This document shows positions 16,906 through 24,696 of a DNA stretch of 46,100 nucleotides, piece after piece. This stretch comes from Acidimicrobiia bacterium. GTDB lineage: Bacteria > Actinomycetota > Acidimicrobiia > IMCC26256 > JAGNEX01. Under the pieces are notes generated by a model. That model was not told the origin of the DNA, searched no databases, and saw only the letters and a list, made by a program, of their open reading frames with translations. Where the stretch lies: the NCBI GenBank assembly GCA_018003035.1, contig JAGNEX010000018.1:1293-47392 (forward strand), read 5' to 3'. Position 1 is the first letter of the stretch; every line of letters starts with the position of its first letter. A program made the position numbers and the translations under genes.

Positions 16906-17562
16906 TTAGAGCAGGCTGGCCGCCGTCAGAATGGCAAAACCGGTAAAGGCGATTCCGGCGGTGATCTCGACGACGAGCGGAAAGTAGCGCCCTTGTAGCC
17001 ATGGGCGCGCCATCTCTTGGGCGATTGCCAGGGTCCAGAGAAACGCGATGCCGATGATCGACTGGGTGAGCCCCATCAGGAAGCCGAGCGCAAGGGCGTT
17101 GGTCCCCTCTGGTATGAGCCCTGGCATGATGGCCAAGAAGAACACACCGATCTTCGGGTTCAGCAGATTGTTGAGAAGTCCGCGCCCGTAGAGCGCCGCG
17201 TTACTTGGGCGACGGCCCATGTCAGCCGCGTCGCCTGCGAACTCACCGCCTTCGGTGCCTTGCATGAGTGCGATCGCGCCGCGAAACGAGACGACCGCCA
17301 GATAGGCCAGGTACGCCGCGCCGAACCCGGTGAGGACATTGAACGGGACCGAACCCTCTCGGGCGAAGGCCGTGACACCGCCGCCAGCGGCTGTCCCCCA
17401 AAGAAGCGGTCCGCTGGCCGCGCCTGACGCCGTGATCATGCCCGCCCGGGACCCGAAGCGGAGCGAGGTGCGCAACACCAAGATGGTGTCGGAACCGGGG
17501 ATGAGGGCAAGCAGGGTGGCTAACCCGGCGAACTTGAGAATTGCGTCTGCGTAGACGTTCAT
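16906..17562 (-). CDS. LysE family amino-acid exporter
   Basis: A 218-aa membrane protein with the LysE/RhtB signature: LATLLALIPGSDTILVLRTS in the first helix, GSRAGMITASGAASGPLLWG, and GLLNNLLNPKIGVFFLAIMPG in the middle; five to six hydrophobic segments in all. Such proteins export basic or branched amino acids, homoserine or threonine; the substrate cannot be told here. Start at ATG 17562 is where the family begins. The frame is open for 47 codons further upstream, and this stretch resembles the end of a histidine kinase (see 17563-17640). Convergent with the coiled-coil gene and divergent from the sigma factor. Confidence 0.92.
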   Translation of the reverse strand: MNVYADAILKFAGLATLLALIPGSDTILVLRTSLRFGSRAGMITASGAASGPLLWGTAAGGGVTAFAREGSVPFNVLTGFGAAYLAYLAVVSFRGAIALMQGTEGGEFAGDAADMGRRPSNAALYGRGLLNNLLNPKIGVFFLAIMPGLIPEGTNALALGFLMGLTQSIIGIAFLWTLAIAQEMARPWLQGRYFPLVVEITAGIAFTGFAILTAASLL

Positions 17563-17640
17563 GCGTGGCACAGTCTCCGGAAGCGCCAGGCGGACCGATG
17601 TCCCCTCACCGGGTTTGGAACGGCAGGCTATCGGCATGCC
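17563..17640 (-). pseudogene. Possible histidine-kinase C-terminal remnant
   Basis: In frame with and directly before the LysE start, the translation reads GMPIACRSKPGEGTSVRLAL-PE, very like the end of HATPase_c domains (S-x-P-G-x-G-T-x-V-x-L-x-L-P). No kinase body is found upstream in any frame and there is no stop between it and LysE. I read this as either a relic of a deleted kinase or a chance match. Confidence 0.25.
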
Positions 17641-17731
17641 ACTGGGGGCTCGGACCAATGATTCTCCATGAGAATTCAAAGTCTTCCGAAAGGCGATGCG
17701 CATTTTGGTGGGTTCGTGACTTGTAGTAGTG

Positions 17732-18220
17732 ATGGCACAAACGGTCGATGACTTCGAGAGCTGGTACCGGCAGGTGCATCCCCGAGTGGGGACGGCGCTG
17801 GCGTTGGCGTTCGGAGATGTCGGGCTGGCTCAAGAAGCCGTTGACGAGGCCTTTAGTCGCGCGCTGGAACGCTGGGACCGTGTCGCTGCGATGCAGTCGC
17901 CAACGGGATGGGTGTACCGCGTGGCGTTCAACGAGGCCCGCCGGCGACTGCGGCGAGCCGACCTTGAACGCCGGATCCTTCGCGTTCGCCGTGTCGATCA
18001 TGTCGATCCACCCGGCGGCGAGATGTGGGACGTAGTCGCGGGCTTGCCCGACCGGCAACGACAAGCGGTGGTCCTGCGCCATGTTGGCCAGCTCCGCGAA
18101 GAAGAGATTGCTCAGGCGATGGGCATCAGCCGCGGAACCGTGTCATCAACGTTGCGTGCCGCCTACAAGTCGCTTCGGATCGCGATCGCCGATCCGGCGC
18201 CCGTTGGGGAGTCTCGATGA
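17732..18220 (+). CDS. ECF RNA polymerase sigma factor (SigE-family-like)
   Basis: A 162-aa ECF sigma factor from ATG 17732 (a GTG one codon earlier is possible). Region 2 covers DDFESWYRQVHPRVGTALAL through SPTGWVYRVAFNEARR (core binding and -10 recognition); region 4 has LPDRQRQAVVLRHVGQLREE followed by IAQAMGISRGTVSSTLRAAY (helix-turn-helix reading the -35). It stops in an ATGA overlap with the next gene, a typical sigma/anti-sigma arrangement. Its regulon is unknown. Confidence 0.93.
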   Translation: MAQTVDDFESWYRQVHPRVGTALALAFGDVGLAQEAVDEAFSRALERWDRVAAMQSPTGWVYRVAFNEARRRLRRADLERRILRVRRVDHVDPPGGEMWDVVAGLPDRQRQAVVLRHVGQLREEEIAQAMGISRGTVSSTLRAAYKSLRIAIADPAPVGESR

Positions 18221-18867
18221 ACCTCGATCTTGACCGCCTCGCCCAGGAGGCCGTCGCCTCCCCGCCGACGACCGAACGCACCGTGCGCGAACTCCGTGAC
18301 CGCGTCGCCCGCCGTCAACGCCGCCGTCGCATCGCCGCCGCCACCCTCCTTGCCGCTCCCGTCGTGCTGCTGATGGCCTTCGCCGCCTGGTCCATTCTCG
18401 GTCCGTTGGGCGGGGACGATCCTGTCCTCGTCCAGCCGCGGGAGAGCCCATCTACCACTCCCGCCATCGGCCCCAACGAGGAGCCTTCATCTCCGACGAC
18501 AACGTTGCCGTCCACAACCCCCGAGTCGTTGCCTCCAGAGCGGGTTGATGACTCGGGCGCGCCGCCGTTCGGTTCGGAACTGGTCGGGGTCTACGACCAG
18601 TGGACCATTGAGGACGCCAAAGGCGACGGGCGTTGGGTCACCATTGATCTGTACGGGGCGGGGGCCTTTGACCCCGAAGAGCCATGCACCCGTGCATACA
18701 TGGCGGTAGTGGTTGAGCGGCCGGACGCCGTGACCGTCTTGATCGAGGAGTGGCGGCCCGTCGGGGCGCAGACGGCGACTTGCACAACTTTGGGGGTGCC
18801 TCGTCAGGTTCGCTTTGAGCTGGACGAACCACTCGGCTCCCGCCCACTTCGAAAAGGGGCGACGTAG
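18217..18867 (+). CDS. Membrane protein coupled to the sigma factor, possible anti-sigma or regulated partner
   Basis: A 216-aa protein with a cytoplasmic N-terminus of ~46 residues (basic R-R-Q-R-R-R-R stretch), one transmembrane segment (AAATLLAAPVVLLMAFAAWS, residues ~47-66), a Pro/Ser/Thr-rich linker and an extracytoplasmic domain of ~110 residues with two Cys. ATG 18217 overlaps the sigma stop by 4 nt, so the genes are co-translated. The layout is that of an anti-sigma factor, but I see no zinc-binding HxxxCxxC motif, so the regulatory role is inference from position. The C-terminal domain is not recognised. Confidence 0.82.
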   Translation: MNLDLDRLAQEAVASPPTTERTVRELRDRVARRQRRRRIAAATLLAAPVVLLMAFAAWSILGPLGGDDPVLVQPRESPSTTPAIGPNEEPSSPTTTLPSTTPESLPPERVDDSGAPPFGSELVGVYDQWTIEDAKGDGRWVTIDLYGAGAFDPEEPCTRAYMAVVVERPDAVTVLIEEWRPVGAQTATCTTLGVPRQVRFELDEPLGSRPLRKGAT

Positions 18868-18998
18868 CGACCTCGCTGGCGTGTGTCGCGGAACGGGCGA
18901 TCGACCGACCGGTTCGTGATCGCTACGCTTGGGTCTCTTCGCCTCACCCCGCAACCAACGCCGTTGCACGACCGACGGAACAGCCGAGAGGACCGACC

Positions 18999-19436
18999 AT
19001 GTCTGCATTCGATGCCGAGTACGAACCGAGTCCTTGGGACCTGATCGCAAACGAAGTCGAGCTCTACGAGACCTCGGGCGGGACCGCGGCAAGTGAACTC
19101 GTCGGCGACGACTGGATCATCCTCTGGACCCTTGGCGCGAAGTCGGGCAAGGTTCGCAAAACACCGCTCGTTCGGGTGAGCGACGGCGAAGGTCGCTACG
19201 CCGTGGTCGGGTCCCAAGGTGGTGCTCCGACCAACCCGCAGTGGGTGCACAACGTCCGGGCAAACCCGATCGCTCGCCTGCAGGACGGCCCGGTGGTGAG
19301 CGACTTCTCGGTCCGGGAAGTGACCGGCGAAGAGAAGCTCAGCTGGTGGGACAGAGCCGCCCAGGTATGGCCGGACTACGACACGTACCAGGCCTCCACC
19401 GAACGCCTCATCCCCGTCTTCGTCCTGGAACCGTAG
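18999..19436 (+). CDS. Nitroreductase/deazaflavin (F420)-dependent family protein
   Basis: A 145-aa split beta-barrel protein of the Ddn type. Key stretches are WIILWTLGAKSGKVRKTPLV (the T-x-G-x-K-S/T-G-x-x-R-x-T-P-L F420-binding motif, residues ~40-58), YAVVGSQGGAPTNPQWVHNV and RANPIARLQDG. In mycobacteria such proteins use reduced F420 to reduce quinones or nitroaromatics. GAGAGGA lies upstream of ATG 18999. A related second copy lies at 22692-23141. Convergent with the next gene. Confidence 0.92.
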   Translation: MSAFDAEYEPSPWDLIANEVELYETSGGTAASELVGDDWIILWTLGAKSGKVRKTPLVRVSDGEGRYAVVGSQGGAPTNPQWVHNVRANPIARLQDGPVVSDFSVREVTGEEKLSWWDRAAQVWPDYDTYQASTERLIPVFVLEP

Positions 19437-19465
19437 CGGGAGGGCGGGGCCGCAGGGCCTGCGCG

Positions 19466-20056
19466 CTATTCCGAGAGAACCCCGACCAATTGTTCCGGCG
19501 ACACCGTCGATCCCGGCCGCGTCAGGTCGGCGGTCACGGTTACCCCGTCGCCGTTGTCGACTGCAGATGGGTCGTCCGACGCTTGAACGTCAAACGGCGC
19601 TTTCGGCAGGGCACTCCGCTCGACCGCAACCATGTAGGTCTCATAGTTGGCGCTGTCGTTGCAACCCAACGTGCGAGTCCGCCGGATGAGGTGCGGGTAC
19701 ACCATCCGCCGGTCCTCGTCGAAGATCACGTCGCTCAGACGAATCGGGCAGGCCCCCAAGTAGACCGCAGTGAAGGAGAGGACGATTTCGGTCTCGAAGT
19801 CGACCTCGGGGCGTCGGGCATTGCCCCAGACGACTGCGAACTGAGCATCCGACGTCGCGATCCCGCGAAGTGCTGATCTCTCGGCGAGGGTGGCCGGGTC
19901 GGTAGCCCGCCGCGGCGCTTCCCCGGGGTTGTCCACCCGCAGAAGACGCCAGCCCGCTCCGCTCTGCGGTTGAGGGCGCGGGCCGCACAGTGCCATCCCC
20001 ACGGCGAAGACCGTCAGCAGCACAAAGGCAAGGCGCGGCAGGCTGGGAGCTTTCAT
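19466..20056 (-). CDS. Hypothetical exported protein
   Basis: A 196-aa protein from ATG 20056 with an N-terminal signal-like segment (KAPSLPRLAFVLLTVFAVGM) ending before Cys25 in MALC, which is a poor lipobox because Leu precedes the Cys. The mature part is hydrophilic with two further Cys (GACPIRL, LGCNDS) that could form a disulfide. No family recognised. The open frame continues upstream of 20056 without any conserved look. Divergent from the PPOX-like gene. Confidence 0.7.
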   Translation of the reverse strand: MKAPSLPRLAFVLLTVFAVGMALCGPRPQPQSGAGWRLLRVDNPGEAPRRATDPATLAERSALRGIATSDAQFAVVWGNARRPEVDFETEIVLSFTAVYLGACPIRLSDVIFDEDRRMVYPHLIRRTRTLGCNDSANYETYMVAVERSALPKAPFDVQASDDPSAVDNGDGVTVTADLTRPGSTVSPEQLVGVLSE

Positions 20057-20199
20057 GCAGATACGACGATCTCGGGGGGGCAGGGAGTTCCGCTTCTCAA
20101 GCAAACCTGACGAGCCTGCGCTGTGGTTTCTCGTCGGGTCGAACCGCGGCCGCCGGTAGGGGTTGCCGTCCGATGTGTGAGGTGGGTCAGACTGGGGTG

Positions 20200-20754
20200 A
20201 TGGGAGCATTCTTTGATCACATCGCCGAGCCGATTCGGAAGTTCATCGAAAGCCAGCATGTCTTTTTCGTAGCGACGGCACCCCTTGCGGGGGATGGGCG
20301 AGTCAACCTGTCGCCCAAGGGATACGACTCGTTTCGGTGCCTCGGCCCAAATCGCGTGGCCTACCTAGATCTGACAGGCAGCGGTGTCGAGACCATCGCT
20401 CATCTGCGCGAGAACGGTCGGATCACGTTCATGTTCTGCGCATTCGACGGCAAACCCAACATCGTGCGGCTGTCTGGCAACGGTCGCGCAGTGCTGCCGC
20501 AGTCCGACGAGTGGGATGAGACCATCGCGCATTTTGCCGGGTCAAAGGCGCTCGACGGAGCGGTGCGCTCCGTGATCGTGGCTGAGATCGATCGTGCCCA
20601 AACCTCGTGCGGGTTCGCCGTTCCCCTCATGGAGTTCGTGTCCGAACGGGATCGGCTACTCGAATGGGCGGAGGCACGAACGACAGCAGACGTGGCCGAG
20701 TACTGGGCTACGAGAAACGCCAAATCGATCGACGGGTTACCCGCCTTGGGGTAA
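20200..20754 (+). CDS. Pyridoxamine 5'-phosphate oxidase (PPOX)-fold family protein
   Basis: A 184-aa split-barrel protein beginning MGAFFDHIAEPIRKFIESQH, followed by VFFVATAPLAGDGRVNLSPK, GYDSFRCLGPNRVAYLDLTG and GRITFMFCAFDGKPNIVRLS, as in the PPOX-related FMN- or F420-binding family (the VNLSPKG segment is diagnostic). The substrate is unknown; it is not a true PdxH. ATG 20200 is chosen because family members begin M-G-x-F; a GC-rich ATG at 20173 would add 9 residues. Convergent with the methyltransferase, 16 bp apart. Confidence 0.88.
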   Translation: MGAFFDHIAEPIRKFIESQHVFFVATAPLAGDGRVNLSPKGYDSFRCLGPNRVAYLDLTGSGVETIAHLRENGRITFMFCAFDGKPNIVRLSGNGRAVLPQSDEWDETIAHFAGSKALDGAVRSVIVAEIDRAQTSCGFAVPLMEFVSERDRLLEWAEARTTADVAEYWATRNAKSIDGLPALG

Positions 20755-20770
20755 CCCGTTCGCCCGGACG

Positions 20771-21385
20771 TCAGGTGTTGATGGCTGTGCCCTTGGTGAG
20801 CCAGCTCCACGGTTTGGGTCCCTTGATGTAGGCCGATTCGGAAGTCTCAATCTCAAAGCCGGCGTCGGCGATCAGCCGCAAGGGTTCTCGAGTTAGGTGG
20901 CAGCCACCGGCGACTCGCTTCTCGATCGGGTCCAGCCGGTACTGCCACTTCGCGACCGACGCTTCGGGCGAGAGCCCGTGCTCGAGAAAGTGGAACCGCC
21001 CGCCTGGCTTGACGACTCGACGCAACTCGGCCAGCGCCGCCGAAGCGTCAGGGATCGTGCACAGGGTGAAGGTGCACATCGCACTGTCGCAACTGGCGTC
21101 GTCCAGCGGAATCTTCTGGCCATCGAGGCCGACGTGTCGAACGTTGATCGGCGACTCGGCCATACGCTTTTGGGCGAGCGTCCGTGCTCGGCCTGCGGGT
21201 TCGACGGCCAAAACGACGTCTACCTCTGGCGGGTAGGCCGGCAGGTTGAGACCCGATCCGAAGCCGATCTCGACCACCGTCCCCGACAGACCCTCGGCAA
21301 CCTGGACGCGCTGCCGATGTATGGCGCCAGTCCCGCACGCGAGGTCAATCATGCGAGGCAGCACCCGATCCGCGTACACGCCCAT
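20771..21385 (-). CDS. Class I SAM-dependent methyltransferase
   Basis: A 204-aa Rossmann methyltransferase: motif I VVEIGFGSGLNLPAYP (residues ~38-53), the acidic VLAVEPAGRAR after strand 2, a CDSAMCTFTLCTIPDASAAL motif IV region and the VKPGGRFHFLEHGLSPE motif typical of UbiE/METTL7-like enzymes. The C-terminal GPKPWSWLTKGTAI segment fits METTL7-like members. AGGGG lies upstream of ATG 21385. Acceptor unknown. Confidence 0.92.
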   Translation of the reverse strand: MGVYADRVLPRMIDLACGTGAIHRQRVQVAEGLSGTVVEIGFGSGLNLPAYPPEVDVVLAVEPAGRARTLAQKRMAESPINVRHVGLDGQKIPLDDASCDSAMCTFTLCTIPDASAALAELRRVVKPGGRFHFLEHGLSPEASVAKWQYRLDPIEKRVAGGCHLTREPLRLIADAGFEIETSESAYIKGPKPWSWLTKGTAINT

Positions 21386-21742
21386 GTCCCCTGACCCTTT
21401 CCGGCCGACGTCTCCCCAGTTTCTCCAGGGCCAACGGTGCACCCTATCGCCGAGGTCCTTCCGTTCGCGGTGGCCGTACCGGCGCCCGCGTTGCCGGCGA
21501 GCGAGGGCGGCTCGCCGTCAACCGGTGAACCCGACTGACGGAAGGCCGCTACGACTTCGTCCGTCGCTCAGGTTGTCGACGTGGGCAAGGTCTGTCCGGA
21601 CGCGGCAGCCTGGCCTGATGCGCAACCAGTTGAGCGCCGACGACGCAGCATCGACAGGTCACCCAAAACGAGCGCTGGCATTCCAGAAGACCCCGCGACC
21701 CGCGGCTCGCTCCTGGAGGGGCGACAGTCGAAATGCCCGGGC
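21386..21742. other. 357-bp region without a recognisable gene
   Basis: Between the methyltransferase start and the aldo/keto reductase end. Open frames on both strands give Arg/Pro/Ser-rich translations without family features. I see no repeat, RNA or clear terminator; it may hold the methyltransferase promoter. Confidence 0.5.
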
Positions 21743-22624
21743 TTAGGCCTCGGGAATCGGCACGCCGTGGGCTTCGAGATTGATGCTGTCAGGGTCGGGT
21801 CCGCCTCGAACGCCGGTATCCAATGCATCGATCGCTTGCAGCTGGGGTCCCGTCAGCTCAAAGTCAAAGATGTCGAAATTCTCGGCAATCCGTTCGGGTC
21901 GCACCGATTTGGGGATGACCTGGCGCCCCTCTTGGAGATGCCAGCGCAACATCACCTGAGCAGGCGTCTTACGGTGCAACGTCGCGATTTCGCCAATCAC
22001 CTCGTCGTCGAGGGTGCTGGTGTGCCCGTCTCGATAAAAGGTGATGCCGCCGATAGGCGACCATGCCTGGGTGACGATCTCGTGCTTGGCGTGAAGAGCC
22101 AGAAGTTCTCGCTGCTGGAAGTAGGGGTGCATCTCGATCTGGTTGACCGTCGGGATGATGTCGGTTTCGCCCAGCAAACGTTCGAGCACCTCGGGCATGA
22201 AGTTGGAAACTCCAATGGCCCGCACTTTCCCCCAAGCCAAGAGTTGCTCCAGGGCCCGGTACGCGTCGAGGGTCAGATCGAACCGCGAGGTCAGCGGCTG
22301 ATGCAGCAGTAACAGATCGATCTGTTCGACCCCGAGTTTCTTTGAGCTCTTCTCAAAACCGTGCATGGCCTCATCGAACCCAAAGTCGCTAATCCACAAC
22401 TTGGTTTCGATGAAGACATCGTCCCGGTCGAGCCCTGATGCCGCAAACGCCTCACCCACACCGCGCTCGTTCATGTAGATGGCTGCGGTGTCGATCAGGC
22501 GGTATCCAACGCGGAGGGCTTCTGCCACCGCGACGGCCGTTTCGGCTGGAGGTGTTTGATACACGCCGAAGCCGACCGCAGGAATTTTGACGCCATTGTT
22601 GAGTGTGAAGTCCATGGTGGTCAT
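21743..22624 (-). CDS. Aldo/keto reductase
   Basis: A 293-aa (beta/alpha)8 NADPH-dependent reductase. Catalytic tetrad visible: Asp in YRLIDTAAIYMNERGVGEAF, Tyr in the same stretch, Lys in FIETKLW and His in DLLLLHQPL. The SNFMPEVLERLL, QIEMHPYFQQRELL and PKSVRPERIAENFDIFDF segments complete the AKR5-like pattern. Start chosen at ATG 22624, because a TAGGTT -10-like box lies exactly 7 nt upstream, implying a leaderless mRNA; ATG 22615 is possible. Reduces aldehydes or 2,5-diketogluconate-type substrates in the family. Confidence 0.95.
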   Translation of the reverse strand: MTTMDFTLNNGVKIPAVGFGVYQTPPAETAVAVAEALRVGYRLIDTAAIYMNERGVGEAFAASGLDRDDVFIETKLWISDFGFDEAMHGFEKSSKKLGVEQIDLLLLHQPLTSRFDLTLDAYRALEQLLAWGKVRAIGVSNFMPEVLERLLGETDIIPTVNQIEMHPYFQQRELLALHAKHEIVTQAWSPIGGITFYRDGHTSTLDDEVIGEIATLHRKTPAQVMLRWHLQEGRQVIPKSVRPERIAENFDIFDFELTGPQLQAIDALDTGVRGGPDPDSINLEAHGVPIPEA

Positions 22625-22631
22625 GACGCCC

Positions 22632-22637
22632 AACCTA
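22632..22637 (-). promoter_or_regulatory. Putative leaderless -10 box (TAGGTT)
   Basis: On the minus strand TAGGTT is followed by seven bases (GGGCGTC) and ATG 22624. No Shine-Dalgarno is visible. This box also decides the start chosen for the aldo/keto reductase. Confidence 0.42.
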
Positions 22638-22691
22638 ACCCGCAGGCCGTGACGCGGTCAGTGAGCCTGGCGCAAGGGTGAACCCCAGCCG

Positions 22692-23141
22692 TTACGGAGT
22701 TGAAGTCGGTTCGCAAATGACCACTGGGATCTCTCGCCCCGCCCGCTTTTGGTAGCTGGTGTAGTTGCTGTATTTGGCCGTAATGATTGGCCACAGTTCG
22801 GCGCGTTCTTGGGGGGTTGCGGTGCGGGCACGCATCGGGACCGTCGCACCGTTCATGGTGATTTCTACGTCGGGGTTGGCGACCAGGTTTTTGTACCACA
22901 TGGGGTCGCCGGGGTAGCCGCCCTTGGAGGCCACGAGGATCAGCTGGTCGTCGGTCTGCAACGGCGTGGATAGCAGGGTCGAACGTCGCTGGCCCGTCTT
23001 GCGGCCGATCGTGTGAAGTTCGATCAGTTGGATGCCAGCAATCTTGTTGGGAAAGCGGCCTCCGGTCAGCGTCAGCAACATCCGATGCGTGCCTTCAAGG
23101 GCAACGTTGCCTAGCGCGATCAGCCGTGGATTGATGTTCAT
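22692..23141 (-). CDS. Nitroreductase/deazaflavin (F420)-dependent family protein
   Basis: A 149-aa Ddn-type protein, second in the window. It carries IQLIELHTIGRKTGQRRSTL (F420-binding G-R-K-T-G-x-x-R), LILVASKGGYPGDPMWYKNL (the G-G-x-x-x-x-P-x-W-x-x-N-L motif) and the ERAELWPIITAKYSNYTSYQ tail. Start ATG 23141 has AGAGGTGG upstream; an upstream TTG is less likely. The presence of two such proteins supports an F420-using actinobacterium. Head of its own unit, 50 bp from the truncated haemoglobin stop. Confidence 0.93.
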   Translation of the reverse strand: MNINPRLIALGNVALEGTHRMLLTLTGGRFPNKIAGIQLIELHTIGRKTGQRRSTLLSTPLQTDDQLILVASKGGYPGDPMWYKNLVANPDVEITMNGATVPMRARTATPQERAELWPIITAKYSNYTSYQKRAGREIPVVICEPTSTP

Positions 23142-23191
23142 CTGCCACCTCTGCCTTGGGGAACCCAAGCGACGCTAGCCGTGTCTTCCCG

Positions 23192-23668
23192 TTATGGCCT
23201 GCTCGTCAGCTGAGGCGTGATCGGCCGGTCCGCTGGTGAGCTCTGACCGTCGAGCAGCCGCTGCATGGCATTGGCCATTTTTGCGGCCCGTTGTTTGGCG
23301 GCCTCGGCGACCGGCCCCACGAAATGAATGTCTACGGTCGTGGTGAACAGATCCAACCAGCGCGAGAAGTGCGCGTCGGTGAATGGGTTTTGTTGATGGA
23401 GCGGTACGTGAGCGAGCAACGGGTTGCCTTCATAGCCCCGTTCCCCCAGCAGCTGCCAGGCCCAGAAGCTGCTGAGCGTTTCGATGTGGCCCAGCCAATG
23501 GACCTGGGCTGCTTCGAAGATCGGTCCCAGCAGGTCATCGGTTGCGACGTCTCGATAGAACTCTCGCATCAACGTTTCGAGGTCGCTGCGGCTGGTGATG
23601 TCTGCGACGGGCGGGGCGGCGGGAACGGTCGCGTGAACGACGTGCGACGTCGCCGTGTCGGCGTTCAT
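23192..23668 (-). CDS. Truncated haemoglobin, group III-like
   Basis: A 158-aa globin with the group III pattern: DLETLMREFYRDV (B helix Tyr), LLGPIFEAAQVHWLGHIETL, FWAWQLLGERGYEGNPLLAH and PFTDAHFSRWLDLFTTTVD, where HF-x-RWL-x-LF holds the haem-contacting His, and GPVAEAAKQRAAKMANAMQ. Residues 1-25 are an Ala/Thr/Val-rich extension before the fold. Group III proteins bind or detoxify NO, peroxide or O2. Its ATG at 23668 overlaps the Ric gene stop by 4 nt, so it is translated with it as the third gene of a nitrosative-stress operon. Confidence 0.92.
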   Translation of the reverse strand: MNADTATSHVVHATVPAAPPVADITSRSDLETLMREFYRDVATDDLLGPIFEAAQVHWLGHIETLSSFWAWQLLGERGYEGNPLLAHVPLHQQNPFTDAHFSRWLDLFTTTVDIHFVGPVAEAAKQRAAKMANAMQRLLDGQSSPADRPITPQLTSRP

Positions 23669-24372
23669 GAGGTTGCCTCGGTCAGTTGTGTTTCGAGCCC
23701 AAGGACAGCGGGAAACAAGACGTTGTTCTCTATGTGGACGTGCAGGTGCGTGTCAGCTTCGAGTTCTTCTAAGCCGACGAACAAGGCCTTGTAGCTCGCA
23801 CAGGCGTCGTCGGGTACGAGGTATCCGTTCGACAGGCCGCGCAGTTGGGCGAGGAGTTCACCCGCCCGGTCGTGTTCGATCAGCATCATGCTGATCGGGT
23901 TCCGGAGGCTCCCGCAGTGAAATGCCGGGGCTGCAGTCGCCGCGTCGAGTTCGCGGATCATGGGGAAAAGGACCCGCTCTTCTTTCATCAGGTGTGGCTT
24001 GAGATCTTGTTCAAGCGCCAGATACGCCGTGTGAAGCTCGTTGAGTTCGGGGTGACGCCAACCGTGAACACCCGCGACCTTGTGTGCGAGGGCGGCCAGT
24101 CGAGGCAGTTCTTCGTGCAGGTAGCGGTGATGTGTTGCTTCGATCCGATCGACGAGCTGGGCGGGGGACAGCGACGTCCAGTCGGCAGGTTGGGCTGCGT
24201 CGAGTGATTCGAGTTCGATGATGATCGTGTCGGCGTCCAAGCCGAGCTCGTCGCAAGCTTGTTGCAGCGTCCGCTGGCCGCCACAGCAGTAGTCGAGTTG
24301 GTGGCGTTCCAGAATCCGGGTGGTGAGCGGGTTGGCGTCGACGATTGCAGCGAGCGTCAGATCGGTCGTCAT
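23665..24372 (-). CDS. ric: Iron-sulfur cluster repair di-iron protein (Ric/YtfE/ScdA family)
   Basis: A 235-aa protein. The N-terminal ScdA_N domain (residues ~1-60) has the double cysteine HQLDYCCGGQ (Cys29-Cys30), and the following hemerythrin-like domain has the His and Glu di-iron ligands in THHRYLHEELPRLAALAHKV, HLMKEERVLFPMI, MLIEHDRAGE and THLHVHIENNVLFPAVLGL. These proteins release iron or repair Fe-S clusters damaged by NO or peroxide. It overlaps the ferredoxin gene by 4 nt upstream and the haemoglobin by 4 nt downstream. Full length for the family. The pairing with a haemoglobin and ferredoxin, divergent from a molybdoenzyme, points to NO handling. Confidence 0.95.
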   Translation of the reverse strand: MTTDLTLAAIVDANPLTTRILERHQLDYCCGGQRTLQQACDELGLDADTIIIELESLDAAQPADWTSLSPAQLVDRIEATHHRYLHEELPRLAALAHKVAGVHGWRHPELNELHTAYLALEQDLKPHLMKEERVLFPMIRELDAATAAPAFHCGSLRNPISMMLIEHDRAGELLAQLRGLSNGYLVPDDACASYKALFVGLEELEADTHLHVHIENNVLFPAVLGLETQLTEATS

Positions 24373-24671
24373 GTGAGTCCTCCGTGTTCAGCGGTTTTCG
24401 CTGTTGAGGGTTGGCTGTTTTCGGCCGAGCTCAAGGCGATAATCGTGATGGCCTGAGCGGGGCAGATCTCTGCGCCGAGTTTGGCTGCATCGACCAGCTC
24501 GGCAGGGACTTCGAGTACATGGAAATCGACGTAGCCCTCGGCATCGAGTGAGTACACCGCCGATGCGAAGCGGTGGCAGTTGCCCCAGCCCTGGCACAAC
24601 CCTGGGTGCACCTTGACGCGGACACCCGCTGTTTGGTTCGAGCGGCCGACTTCTACAACTCCGAGTCTCAT
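24369..24671 (-). CDS. [3Fe-4S] ferredoxin
   Basis: A 100-aa protein of which residues ~17-75 form a P450-type single-cluster ferredoxin: Cys26-x5-Cys32 and Cys70-Pro71, with Trp29 where a [4Fe-4S] ferredoxin would have a fourth Cys; a [3Fe-4S] cluster is therefore expected. Residues ~80-100 are a polar tail. First gene of the fdx-ric-haemoglobin operon, overlapping ric by 4 nt. It could feed electrons to the haemoglobin or to a partner of Ric (inference). The ATG at 24671 follows a TATAGT box by 8 nt, so it is probably leaderless. Confidence 0.9.
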   Translation of the reverse strand: MRLGVVEVGRSNQTAGVRVKVHPGLCQGWGNCHRFASAVYSLDAEGYVDFHVLEVPAELVDAAKLGAEICPAQAITIIALSSAENSQPSTAKTAEHGGLT

Positions 24672-24696
24672 AGTCTGAAACTATAGGATTCGGGTT
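24672..24696. promoter_or_regulatory. Compact bidirectional promoter, leaderless both ways
   Basis: Only 25 bp separate the start codons at 24671 (minus) and 24697 (plus). The minus strand has TATAGT (24680-24685) 8 nt before its ATG; the plus strand has TAGGAT (24684-24689) 7 nt before its ATG. The two boxes share 24684-24685. Neither gap has a Shine-Dalgarno. -35 elements would lie inside the opposing gene and are not obvious. Confidence 0.6.

Noticed and set aside
21386..21742. Possible gene in the 357-bp gap before the aldo/keto reductase
   Set aside because: Frames on both strands lack family features, start signals and balanced composition.
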